From assembly GCA_905181645.1 (NCBI GenBank), contig CAJIYN010000001.1, forward strand, positions 723,334 through 787,333: DNA of 64,000 bases. The letters run 5' to 3'. The notes beneath the pieces were generated by a model, which had not been told where the DNA came from, did not search any database, and worked only from the letters and a program-made list of their open reading frames with translations. Positions 52,091-61,707 of the stretch are shown piece by piece. Source of the stretch: an uncultured SAR86 cluster bacterium. Lineage in GTDB: Bacteria > Pseudomonadota > Gammaproteobacteria > Magnimaribacterales > D2472. Position 1 is the first letter of the stretch. Each line of letters starts with the position of its first letter. The translations under genes and the position numbers were made by a program.

Positions 52091-53066
52091 TCTGAACTAT
52101 AAAAGGGTATGGATACAGACTCTAACATTCCACCATTTTTATCTTTTAAGTCTAGTTGAATTTGTGAAGTTTCAGTATTTATTGAAATAATCCCATAATT
52201 CTCTTCATAATGAGTTTCCCCAATAAGCAATGAATCTGTTTCAATACCTTTAACAGGTCTATTCATTGAAGAGGCTGTTAGTTCATATACGTCATTATAT
52301 TTATATATACCACCTCTATGTCTATCTCCAGAGATAACTACCACTTGCTTGCCTGATGACTCAATTAAGCCTATAAGCCTTTCTCTTTCTAACGAAAAAT
52401 TGCTCCATTTCTCAAACCTATGCTCTGTTGCCAATAATTGAATAGATGTAAGTAAGATAATAAGATCAGATTCTTTTTTTAATGAATTAGCAAGCCATTT
52501 CCATTGAGCTTGCCCTAGAACTGAAGCATCCTTATCCACATTATCTATATAGTTAGACTTAGGCCCCTTAAGTTCTGATCGAAAGTATCTGGTATCAAGG
52601 CCAATAATATGAATCTTCATATCATCTAATTCTTTCATGGTATCAAAATAAATACCTTCTCTTAATCGCCTGATATCATCTGAGGGTATATCCCAAAATG
52701 TAAGAAAGAGCTCTTGTGCTTCTTGCTTTAATTTGTATTTTGGACCGCCATCATTTTTTCCATAATCATGATCATCCCAGATAGCTAATATATCTTTTTT
52801 CATCAACCAAGTTGGAAAATTTTCTTTTTGCTTGGTGTAAGCCTTAGCCATTTTATTTAACTTTAAAGATGCTGAATCACCATAGACATTATCACCAAGA
52901 AAAATAAAACCATCTAGGTTATCTTTTTTAACTGAACTCCAGATAGGTTGAGGCTCATCTTGATGAATGCAGGACCCAAGTCCAAATCTTAGTTCATCAG
53001 AAAAGATAGAAGAAATTAATCAAAGAACTAGAGACGCTTCATGCAAATAATCAGATTTTTTTTCAT
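52087..53066 (-). CDS. PhoD-like phosphodiesterase/phosphatase (frameshifts near the N-terminus)
   Basis: Metallophosphatase of the alkaline phosphatase D superfamily. In order: FGLGSCIHQDEPQPIWSSV, DGFIFLGDNVYGD (metal ligands), ILAIWDDHDYGKNDGG (the diagnostic DDHDYG), HIIGLDTRYFRS and VVVISGDRHRGGIY. The start MKKNLIICMKRL with a hydrophobic stretch in another frame suggests a signal peptide; indels lie near 53020-53040 and 52860. It would act in the periplasm on phosphodiesters. About 327 codons. No Pho box is visible in front of it. Confidence 0.82.
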
Positions 53067-53104
53067 GTTAAAATTATTTTAGCAAACTATTACTTTGAAA
53101 ACAT

Positions 53105-53839
53105 TTGTTTAAATATATAACATCACTTTTAATTTTACTTGTATTGATCTCTTGTTCTTCAGAAAATAGTTTTGAAGATGAAAAATCTAGCTCATTAATC
53201 AAGCCTAATTTTTTTCAGATACAAGCAAGATACGATTGCGCTTTATCAAAAGACACATCTTTGAATCGTTTAGAGGCTTTCATACCTAATTTTGTTATTA
53301 AAGTTAAAGATGCTTTACCTTCAGCAAGCCTAGAGATTTTTTTTAATGATCAAGAAAATATTAATAACTTTTCATTACTTTATTTAGATGATGATATAAA
53401 TTTTAATTCTGCAGTAATAACTGATCTTTTGTATGAAGAGGGTATGGATAATGTTGCGGAATGTTCTTTGAATGGTGATGCAATACTTTCTTCTAATTTT
53501 TATATTGATAATAAATCGATAGACCTAGATTCATTTGAAGTTGAAGTTCTTAATTGCACATTTAATGACGGATTTAACTTTGGAACTTTTGCAATTGAAG
53601 TTGATAGCTTTTTAAATCTTATTCGTAAAAAAGGGGTTACATACTTTGCTAAGTTTCAACAGGCAAATGAGAGAAGCCTGAATTTCACTTGGATTAATTA
53701 TTTAGGTTCAATTGAAGATAAAGATATTCTTTACAAAGGCTGGCTAGAGGAAGAAGATTCTATAAAAATACAAGAAGCTTTTAACCTGCATTCAACCTGT
53801 GAGTCATCAATAGCTTACAAAGGATATAAAATTCTCTAA
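53105..53839 (+). CDS. Hypothetical lipoprotein
   Basis: Starts at TTG (53105) and begins FKYITSLLILLVLISCSSEN, a lipoprotein signal with lipobox LISC. The mature protein is acidic, about 225 residues, with cysteines in RYDCALSKD, VAECSLN, VLNCTFND and HSTCESS, and no repeated motif that I recognise. The frame is intact. It is divergent from the PhoD-like gene. Attachment to the outer membrane is inferred from Ser at +2. Confidence 0.55.
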   Translation: MFKYITSLLILLVLISCSSENSFEDEKSSSLIKPNFFQIQARYDCALSKDTSLNRLEAFIPNFVIKVKDALPSASLEIFFNDQENINNFSLLYLDDDINFNSAVITDLLYEEGMDNVAECSLNGDAILSSNFYIDNKSIDLDSFEVEVLNCTFNDGFNFGTFAIEVDSFLNLIRKKGVTYFAKFQQANERSLNFTWINYLGSIEDKDILYKGWLEEEDSIKIQEAFNLHSTCESSIAYKGYKIL

Positions 53840-53898
53840 AATAGTTATATGGCTAATCTTATTGGTTTCTTCTTCTTCTGTTTGATATCTATTTGCTT

Positions 53899-53904
53899 TA
53901 TAAT
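53899..53904 (+). promoter_or_regulatory. -10 element of the tRNA-Gly(TCC) promoter
   Basis: TATAAT 11 bases before the mature tRNA. No clear -35. Confidence 0.4.
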
Positions 53905-53914
53905 TCCATCCCAC

Positions 53915-53989
53915 GCGGGTATCGTATAATGGCTATTATAAGAGGTTTCCAACCTTTTGATGAGAGTTCGATCCTCTCTACCCGCTCCA
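53915..53989 (+). tRNA. tRNA-Gly (TCC anticodon)
   Basis: A 75-nt cloverleaf starting GCGGGTATCGTATAATGGCT, with anticodon loop TTTCCAA, T-arm GAGAGTTCGATCCTCTC, acceptor GCGGGTA paired with TACCCGC and an encoded CCA. The unusually AT-rich D-arm matches gammaproteobacterial glyT. Confidence 0.95.
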
Positions 53990-54114
53990 CTTATCTTTCA
54001 TAAAATTCATCCTTTAAATTTATAATTATATTTTTATATTTCATTTCTAAACGTTTATTTCGAATAGGGTAAACTGATATTAATATTTAAATCCATGAAA
54101 TTAAAGGAGAACAA

Positions 54115-54813
54115 ATGAAAAATATCTTACTTATAACACTTCTTGCATTCGGCTCAATAAGTTTTGCGATGCATCATGAAACAGGAGAGGCAGATGCAAA
54201 AGTGCTCTTAAATAATACCGCATTGATGTCCACTTATGAATTAGCAAAAGGGGATTCATACGGACCCCTGCAGAGAGAACTCGTAAAGTATCAAAAAGAT
54301 CAAATGAAATCTGGATTTAATGCTTGTGGTTTATACAGACATGAGTTTGGTGAAATGCGAGGTTTCTATACATTTTGTTATTTTGATGATTTATATCAAC
54401 TAGCTGACATCATGGATAATGCAGAACCGGCTAATCTAAATGAAAGACAGAATTTTGCAAGCCACACTGATCATATCGTCGGTATAGTTGAAAAGCACAT
54501 GAAGACTCAACCCAAATATATAATTCAAACTAGATGGAATTTTGACATGACAAGCTTAACGATTAATGAGGTGGCAGAAGAAGCTAAAGGCATTTTTGCT
54601 CATTTTTTAGAAGCATTTGGAGCTTGTAACCTTTATGACCATCAGTGGGGACCAGCAAACGCTTGGTATATGACTTGCGGTTTCGATGATTATAAAGATT
54701 TTGCTGATAAGGCAAATAAATTTTATGGAATCATAGGAGAAAAGATGGGTGATAAAAATATGCATCTTCTAAGTCACTCAGATGATATCTTGGTAAGAGT
54801 AGATTTAAATTAA
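54115..54813 (+). CDS. Exported protein with an internal domain duplication
   Basis: A 232-residue intact protein with a signal peptide (MKNILLITLLAFGSISFAMH). The mature part is two copies of one domain: GFNACGLYRHEFGEMRGFYT with FCYFDDLYQLADIM and FASHTDHIVGIVEKHM, then AFGACNLYDHQWGPANAWYM with TCGFDDYKDFADKA and LLSHSDDILVRVD. Each copy has two cysteines and the fold looks like a ferredoxin-like dimeric barrel. I do not know the family. It has AAAGGAGA as Shine-Dalgarno and its own terminator. Confidence 0.65.
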   Translation: MKNILLITLLAFGSISFAMHHETGEADAKVLLNNTALMSTYELAKGDSYGPLQRELVKYQKDQMKSGFNACGLYRHEFGEMRGFYTFCYFDDLYQLADIMDNAEPANLNERQNFASHTDHIVGIVEKHMKTQPKYIIQTRWNFDMTSLTINEVAEEAKGIFAHFLEAFGACNLYDHQWGPANAWYMTCGFDDYKDFADKANKFYGIIGEKMGDKNMHLLSHSDDILVRVDLN

Positions 54814-54832
54814 TCATTCGGTTTAATAATAA

Positions 54833-54857
54833 AAAGCGGGCTCATGGCCCGCTTTTT
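54833..54857 (+). terminator. Rho-independent terminator
   Basis: AAAGCGGGC-TCATG-GCCCGCTTTTTT: a 9-bp perfect stem, 5-nt loop and T-tract. Confidence 0.93.
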
Positions 54858-54962
54858 TGTTGGCTAAAGGGGAAACTTATCAACATATAAGAGGAGATAA
54901 CAGTACCAACATATCTATAGAAAGAATAAGTTTATCATATCTTTCTATTTTTATTAAATTAT

Positions 54963-55709
54963 TTAAATAAAAAGAGTTTTAATTAAATAAAATAAGCTTG
55001 CTCCGAGAATAAGACCTGACCCTAAAGGGATTTCCTCTCTTTTTGATTTATCACTTAATGTATAAATTAATATTGAGCAACTAGAGCCTAAAAGAACTAT
55101 CGGGCCTAGGCTAACTACACCAAAGATACTGCCTAATCCACCTAACAATATAAAATCACCACCACCAATACCATCTTTAGATCTAAAGAATTTAAATACA
55201 ACATTTATTATCCATAATGATAAAAATCCAGCTAAAGCACCTAGTAAAGCTTCTTGTTGTGATGTAAATAAATTAAAAAAAATATTTGTTGTTAGCCCTA
55301 TTAAAATTAAACTTATATTTAAATAGATTGGAAGATATAAATGTTTTAGATCTAAGATAAATAAAATATAAAAAATAGAGAAGATTAAATAGTAAATAAA
55401 TCCACTGAAAGAAACTCCAATATTCACAGCTATTAAAATAATAATAAATATATGTATTAATTCATTTATAAGATAGCTAGAGCCAATTTTCTTATTACAA
55501 AAAGAGCACTTTCCTCTTAAAAATATAAAGCTAAGAACGGGTACTAACATCCTCATAGCCAAGGGAGATTTACACTGAGTGCAATGTGATCTTGGGCCAT
55601 ATAAAGTTAATGAGTCATCATCTCTCATCTCTGGTAGTCTATAGAGCAACATTGATGAGAAGCTGCCCACACATGCGCCACATAGTCCTATTAACAATAA
55701 TTCAACCAT
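54963..55709 (-). CDS. pilD: Prepilin peptidase / N-methyltransferase
   Basis: Inner-membrane aspartic protease that processes and N-methylates type IV pilins and type II pseudopilins. Intact, 248 residues. The start has GSFSSMLLYRLP, the zinc-type cysteines C43-x2-C46 and C68-x2-C71, and the catalytic aspartates lie in FILDLKHLYLPI and in GIGGGDFILLGGLG. It is slightly short in the membrane part but complete. No pilB or pilC adjoins it; a gspC-like gene starts at 63721. Its start overlaps a 34-codon reading frame. Confidence 0.93.
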   Translation of the reverse strand: MVELLLIGLCGACVGSFSSMLLYRLPEMRDDDSLTLYGPRSHCTQCKSPLAMRMLVPVLSFIFLRGKCSFCNKKIGSSYLINELIHIFIIILIAVNIGVSFSGFIYYLIFSIFYILFILDLKHLYLPIYLNISLILIGLTTNIFFNLFTSQQEALLGALAGFLSLWIINVVFKFFRSKDGIGGGDFILLGGLGSIFGVVSLGPIVLLGSSCSILIYTLSDKSKREEIPLGSGLILGASLFYLIKTLFI

Positions 55710-55813
55710 CAGTCTTTATAAGAAATTCTATTTTTTTGATATTGGTATAATTGATGCCAAAATAAAATAGCTGGGATCGCATAGGCACTTATTACTAGTA
55801 ATTTATCTAACAT
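55709..55813 (-). CDS. Predicted 34-residue membrane protein coupled to pilD
   Basis: MLDKLLVISAYAIPAILFWH followed by QLYQYQKNRISYKD: one hydrophobic helix and a basic tail. The stop overlaps the pilD start (TGATG), and the start follows the gamma-glutamyltransferase stop by 1 base, so all three can be translated from one message. The tight packing supports a real gene; function unknown. Confidence 0.45.
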   Translation of the reverse strand: MLDKLLVISAYAIPAILFWHQLYQYQKNRISYKD

Positions 55814-57497
55814 TTAGTCCACTCCAATGGCTAGGGAATCTGGTCTTCTTGTATCACCAAATCCATAGTAAAAATTATTTTTAATCATAACAATCTGCAA
55901 AGCTGTTGCTGGGTTTATCATTAAAACCTCATAACCCTTTTTAGCTAAAGTTTCTGCATGATGAGAATTATAAGACTTTTCTAACTGAAGGATATCTGGA
56001 TACCATTGATGATGAACCCTTGGAGCTAAAATCGCATCTGAAACTTCTAGTTCAAAATCTACTATATTTAAAATTGATTGCAGAACACTAGTAAGAATAT
56101 TTGAGGATGGGAACCACTTATATCGTCACCAGAGCAACTTATTGTGTCTATATCATCTTCTATTATTTTGATATTAGATACTCTCATATATCTATAAAGA
56201 ACTATAATCTCCTAGCTTCATCAATCTTTCTCTAAACCTTTCCTTGATTTCTTCTGTCAAATATTTTAAGTCTACCGCTTTCTTCATTTTATCAATATTA
56301 TTTATATCTTGAAATAATATCTCAGCAATTTCATATACAGACATACTGTCACTTTCTTTTCTTATATATTCACCAGGCTCAATTGATGTTGATGGAGAGG
56401 GTGGTGGCTCTTATCAATTTAAAGAGTTTAAGTTTCATTAGTATTTTTTTTGCATATTCTTTATTAACAATATTAACAGGAACCTCGAAGAAATCTGGAT
56501 CACCTAAATATTTAGATCTATCTGCATATGCATATTTCATAACTTCTGCTAATAAAGATACATACCGTGGATTATTATGACCATAAGCTTGAAGATCATG
56601 GTTTTCTAGGATATTTAGCATTTGAATTAAATGAATGCCACCTGATGAAGGTGGACCCATAGTTACAATATCTATTCCTTTGTATTTTGAGCTTAAAGGC
56701 TTTCTCCAGCTGGGCCTATATTTTTTTAAATCACGATGGGAAATTAAACCACCATTCTTTTCCATGGCATCCACAATCTTGTCTGCAACCTCGCCTTCAT
56801 AAAATCCAGCTACCCCATTTTGAGCAATAAGAGTAAGAGTTCTTGCTAAATCTGGCTGTGTAAGAGGAGTATTGAATTCAATTGGATAATTTTTATAAAA
56901 AATAGATTCCGTGCTTGGAAACTGGGAAAGTTTCTTATGTACTTTATTCAAAGTCATCGTCATATAAGGCGACATAATAAACCCACCGTCAGCTAATTTA
57001 ATTGCAGGTTGAAGTAATTCCTCCCATGCGATTGAACCAAATTTTTGATGAACTTCCCACATTCCATAAACAGAACCAGGAACTCCAATAGCAAGATAGC
57101 CAATAGTAGATCTTAATGAATTTACTGAACCATCTTCATTTAAATACATATCTCTTGAAGCTTTTAATGGTGCTTTTTCTCTATAATCGATTGAAAAGCT
57201 TTCTTTGGATGATGCATCATGCATGACCATAAATCCACCGCCACCAATATTACCTGCTCTTGGGAGCACCACAGCTAAAGCAAATCCAACTGCTACAGCA
57301 GCATCATAGGCATTTCCACCTTGGCTTAAAATATCTTCGCCAACCTTAGATGCAAGATAGTGCTGAGTAGCTACCATACCCTTACTTGCTAAAACAGGAT
57401 GAGTAATTGAACTTGGATTTAATACTAGGTTTTGCGCATTTAAAGTATATGAAAAAGCACATGTGATGATAATTAAAAATTTTAAGTTTTTGATCAT
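55814..57497 (-). CDS. ggt: Gamma-glutamyltransferase (frameshifts and a foreign insert)
   Basis: N-terminal nucleophile enzyme splitting glutathione and other gamma-glutamyl compounds in the periplasm. Signal peptide (ending TLNAQ), then HPVLASKGMVATQHYLASKV, GGNAYDAAVAVGFALAVVLP, GNIGGGGFMVMHD, DYREKAPL and TMGPPSSGGIHLIQMLNILE. The end ILAPRVHHQWYPDILQ and GFGDTRRPDSLAIGVD is normal. Between, after PSTSIEPGEYIRKESDS, about 220 bp (56120-56345) code for unrelated sequence, and the conserved TTHFSVVD with the catalytic threonine is missing. Frames also shift near 56400. Confidence 0.88.
56120..56345 (-). other. Unrelated coding segment inside the gamma-glutamyltransferase gene
   Basis: On the reverse strand the frame after the conserved ESDS reads MSVYEIAEILFQDINNIDKM then KKAVDLKYLTEEIKERFRER, a charged helical protein segment that does not belong to the gamma-glutamyltransferase small subunit. 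I cannot name its family. Normal sequence resumes at GSHPQI/SNILTSVLQSILN. As in three other genes, this looks like a substituted patch. Confidence 0.5.
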
Positions 57498-59123
57498 GAT
57501 ACTAATTCATCTTCAGCTGTTTTTTTAGCCCACTTATAATCAGCTTTTCCATTTGGCGCTCGCATAACTTCTGGAACAAATATAATTGATTTTGGCAATT
57601 TATAACCTGACAAATGTTCACGAGTGGAGCTAATAAGTTCAGCTTCATCAATTTCACAATTTTCAACTAGAGATACAACTCCTACAACTTTATTGCCAAA
57701 TCTTTCATCAGGTAGACCAACAACCAAAGAGTCATAAACATTCTATTTAGTTTAATTGCTTCTTCAACCTCTTCTGGATATATTTTTTCACCAGCTGAGT
57801 TTATACAATTACTTCCTTGCCTAATTTTCCGTAGGTAGTTTGAGCTTCAACTAAAGCATAATCTCCTGGAAAGGAATATCTAGTTCCATTGAACTCTTTA
57901 AAGGTAGCATCTGATTTTTCTTTATCCTTATAGTAACCTTCTGGTACTAAGCCGCTTGTGCCTATAAGACCTCTGACTCCAGAACCTGGTAATACTTCTT
58001 CACCTTCATCACTAACAACAACAACACCAGGATTGAGTCTAAACTTAGCAGTGGCAGATCCATCTTCACGAGTGGTAACCGATGAACCCATTCCGCCTTC
58101 ACTTGAGCCCATAGCATCCATTAAAACCATATCATGATGTTCTAACAAAGAAGCTTTTACATCTGCACTAAACATAACTCCACTTGAATAAATGAGCTTA
58201 AGAGTTTCAAGGTTATAAGGTTTATTTTCTGAGACAGCTCTATCTAATTCTTTCACCATAGGTTTGGCAAAAGAATCACCCACTATAATAATATTAGTAA
58301 TACCAACTCTTTCAACTTCTTCCCATAAGAGTTTAGTATCAAGACCTAAGTTAGGAGTAGTCACAACACAGCCTCCCAATAAATGTGCAAGAAATCCACC
58401 AAGCCACATTCCAGTTCCATGCATTAAAGGGCATGCAACAAAACTTTTAGCAAGCTCCCCATTTTCATGTAAGTTTAAAATTGTATCTTTAATATCTCTA
58501 ACATCTGGAACTTTATAGCCTTGAGCTTTTAACCCTCCAAAGATAGATACAACAAAACTTCCATGAGTATACATAACACCTTTAGGCATTCCTGTTGTAC
58601 CACCGGTGTATAACATATAAATATTACCTTCATTTCTCTCTATTCTTGGCATTGGAGCTGTATTTTGCACAACATCGCTATAAGCATGAGAGCCCTCCAG
58701 TAATGGAGTTGAATCTTCAAGTTGTATCCAAACTTTTACTTTTGGTAACTCATCTCTTATTTTTTTAACTTGATTTGCGTAACACCCTTGGTAAAAAACA
58801 GCTTCAGAGTCTGAATTGTCTAATAGGTAGATTAATTCATTAGATTGATATCTATAATTAACATTAATCGGAACACCCATAACCTTAAATGCAGCATAGT
58901 GAGCTACTAGATATTCATTAGAGTTGTGAAGATATAAACCAACTTTAGAATCTTCACTAATATCATGATCAGATAAAAACTGTGCTACTTTTGCAGCTTC
59001 ATTATCATATTCTCTCCAAGTTAGAGTTGAATTACCACAGATCGCAGCAGGATTATCTGGAAGTAAATCTGCATTTTGCTCAAAGATATTTGCAAAGTGT
59101 CTTAAAGAGTAATTTATAGTCAT
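57494..59123 (-). CDS. Acyl-CoA synthetase (AMP-forming) 1 (frameshifts)
   Basis: ANL-superfamily ligase activating a carboxylic acid to its acyl-CoA. N-terminal LLPDNPAAICGNSTLTWREY, AMP-binding motif MLYTGGTTGMPKGVMYTHGS, LIYSSGVMFSADVKASLL, the A5-type DAMGSSEGGMGSS, and KEVIV leading to INSAGEKIYPEEVEEAI; the C-terminal domain ends with the catalytic lysine in RAPNGKADYKWAK. Frames shift in 57727-57801. About 543 codons. The pattern resembles the medium/long-chain or steroid-side-chain type ligases; substrate unknown. Its stop overlaps the gamma-glutamyltransferase start. Confidence 0.87.
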
Positions 59124-59275
59124 GTTTTTCCTTTATCTTTGTATTTTAAGTATTTGTTTAACCAAATTACTATATTTTTTTGCCTATGACAATTTCATTG
59201 TTAACCAATAGATTGTTTCTTTAATTTCGTAGTAGAATAATCTGGTCAAATATCAATTAATAAGAGAGATTACTT

Positions 59276-60964
59276 ATGATGACAGATGAATATCAAGAAT
59301 TACTAAATGCTCATACAGCACCCGGCGAACTCTTTGAATACAAAGAAATGACCCATACCAATGGCGTAACTTATAGAGAATTTTCTAATCCAGGAATACC
59401 TGCAACCTTACGAGCTTACTATGACTTTGGATTACTGCATCCTGCTAAGGATTGGTTAATTTATGAAGATGAAAGATATACCTACAAAGAAGTTTTTGAT
59501 AAAGCAGCACAAGCAGCAAATGCTCTTAAAAATGCAGGAGTTGAGAAAGGCGACAGGGTAGCGATATGTATGATGAATAATCCAGAATATATTGTATCTT
59601 TTATGGCTATTACTGGAATGGGTGCCGTAGTTGTACCTTTAAATTCATGGTGGGTGCCTTCGGAAGTCTCGTATGGATTAGATCATTGTGACGCTAAGGT
59701 TCTTATAGCTGATGAAAAACGCCTTATAGGTCTTGAAAATAACTCTGATGTTTTAAAGCTTGTAGTTAGGCCAGAAAAAGATTCAGACCATCAAGAATTT
59801 AATATGTTTATAAACAATTATTCAGTTGAATGGCCTCAAAGTGATTTTTCTGGAAATGATAATGCAACTTTATTTTATACATCAGGATCTACAGGATTCC
59901 CAAAAGGAGTTCTTTCATCTCATAGAAATGTTCTTGCAACTCTTTTTAGCTGGTTATGTTACTCAACAATAAGAAGCAAGATGTCAGATGGAGCTAGCGT
60001 ACTTGGTGAAAATACCGATGGAACAGTTAAAGAAATTTCAGTTTTGCATTGCGTACCCTTATTTCATGTAACTGGGAGTCATTCTTGATTGTTGATGTCT
60101 ATTTTAGCTGGTAGAAAAATCGTAATGATGAAAAAATGGGATGCAACTGAAGCATTAAGACTAATAGAGCAAGAAAGCATTACAAATATAACTGGTGTAC
60201 CTACTCAATCCTGGGAATTATTAAGTCATCCAGAAAGAGAAAAGTATGATATCTCTTCATTAGAAGATCTTGGTGGTGGAGGAGCAGCAAGACCACCAGA
60301 GCATGTTAAGCAAATGGATGAACAATTTAAAGCTAAACCATCTATTGGATATGGATTATCAGAAACTAATGCACTTGGAACTCTTAATGGCGGTGCAGAA
60401 TATTTAGAATACCCATCTAGTTGTGGCCGAATAGTTCCACCATTAACTGATATTAATATTATTGATGAAGACTGGAATATTTTAGAAGAAGGAAAGCTTG
60501 GAGAAGTAGTTATTAAATCTCCAGCTAACATGGTTGGTTATTGGAAAAATCCAGAAGCAACAGCTGAAGTCTTTAATGGCGATGGTTGGTTTAAATCTGG
60601 GGACCTAGGGTACTTTGATGGACCATTTTTACATATAGTAGATCGAGTGAAAGACTTAGTTATTCGCGGAGGTGAAAATATTTCCTGCATAGAGGTTGAA
60701 GCTGCAATATATGAGCATAAGGATGTTTTAGAGGCTTGTATTATTGGAGTTCCAGATGAAAGGCTTGGGGAGCAAGTTGGATCAGCTATCCATTTAAAAC
60801 CAGGGGTTGAATTAAAGCCCGAAGATATTCAACAATTCCTTTATGGAAAGATAGCAAAGTTTAAAATCCCATTTGATATAAGATTTTATAAAGAACCACT
60901 CCCTAAAATTGCTTCTGGTAAATTTGATAAACCTCAATTAAGAAAGTTATTTGCTGAGAATTGA
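59276..60964 (+). CDS. Acyl-CoA synthetase (AMP-forming) 2, interrupted by an in-frame TGA
   Basis: A second ANL ligase of 562 codons. TLFYTSGSTGFPKGVLSSHR is the AMP-binding loop, VPLFHVTGSHS precedes the stop, IGYGLSETNALGTLNG is the A5 region, then GWFKSGDLGYFDGPFLHIVD, RVKDLVIRGGENISCIEVE and the catalytic Lys in LPKIASGKFDKPQLRK. TGA at 60086-60088 interrupts the same frame; downstream reads LLMSILAGRKIV without shift. A base substitution or a true nonsense mutation explains it. Divergent from ligase 1. Confidence 0.87.
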
Positions 60965-61020
60965 TTTATATTAAATAAAGCGTATAAAATTAGTATCACG
61001 AAACAACTAAATAAATAAAA

Positions 61021-61703
61021 ATGTCAAATTATTTTAACACATTAACATTAAGAGAAAAATTAGAACAATTAGGAAAATGTAGATTTTAAAGTATCTGGTT
61101 GTGGATCAATTAAGGAAGCAAAAAAGCTTATAGAGATTCCAAATTTCTCTATTATTTTATTAGATTTAATGCTGCCTGATGGTTCTGGATTAGACCTATG
61201 CAGAGAAGTAAAATCTAATTCATTAACAAAAGATATTCCTATTATCATTCTTAACTGCCAAGGATGATGAGGTTGATAAAGTTGTAGGTTTTGAATTAGG
61301 TGCTGACGACTATGTAACCAAACCTTTTAGTGTTAGAGAGCTTATCCTTAGAGTTAAAGCAATACTAAAAAGAAATGCAAAACCCTTATCTACTCCTCTT
61401 GAAATAAATAGAAATTTTGGATCATTGAAAATGGATATTGAATCTCACGAGGTTTTTATCGATGATAAAGAGATTATTTTGACTGCCTTAGAGTTTAAAT
61501 TATTAAATCAGTTAGTCGAAAGGCGAGGCAGAGTTCAAACTAGAGATCAGTTACTATCTGATGTCTGGGGTTACAGTTCTGATATTACGACTAGAACAGT
61601 TGATACTCATATCAAAAGATTAAGAGAAAAGCTTGGCTCGATGGGTAAATATGTTCAGACAATCAGAGGCGTAGGTTATAAATTTTCTCGAACACCTGAA
61701 TAA
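61021..61703 (+). CDS. phoB: PhoB-type response regulator (frameshifts at the N-terminus)
   Basis: OmpR/PhoB-family two-component regulator. Receiver: SIILLDLMLPDGSGLDLCRE with the phospho-accepting Asp, DIPIIIL then AKDDEVDKVVGFELGADDYV and TKPFSVRELILRVKAILKR. DNA-binding winged helix: LTALEFKLLNQLVERRGRVQ, RDQLLSDVWGYSSDITTRTV and VQTIRGVGYKFS. The first receiver segment with the acidic pair is not readable (indels or deletion near 61021-61085), and another indel lies near 61250. Adjacent phoR and the downstream Pho box support the PhoB identity over other OmpR members. Confidence 0.85.
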
Positions 61704-61707
61704 TTAG

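Noticed and set aside
60086..60088. Selenocysteine or recoded TGA in the acyl-CoA synthetase
   Set aside because: No stem-loop or conserved cysteine position supports selenocysteine, and TGA ends several genes normally.
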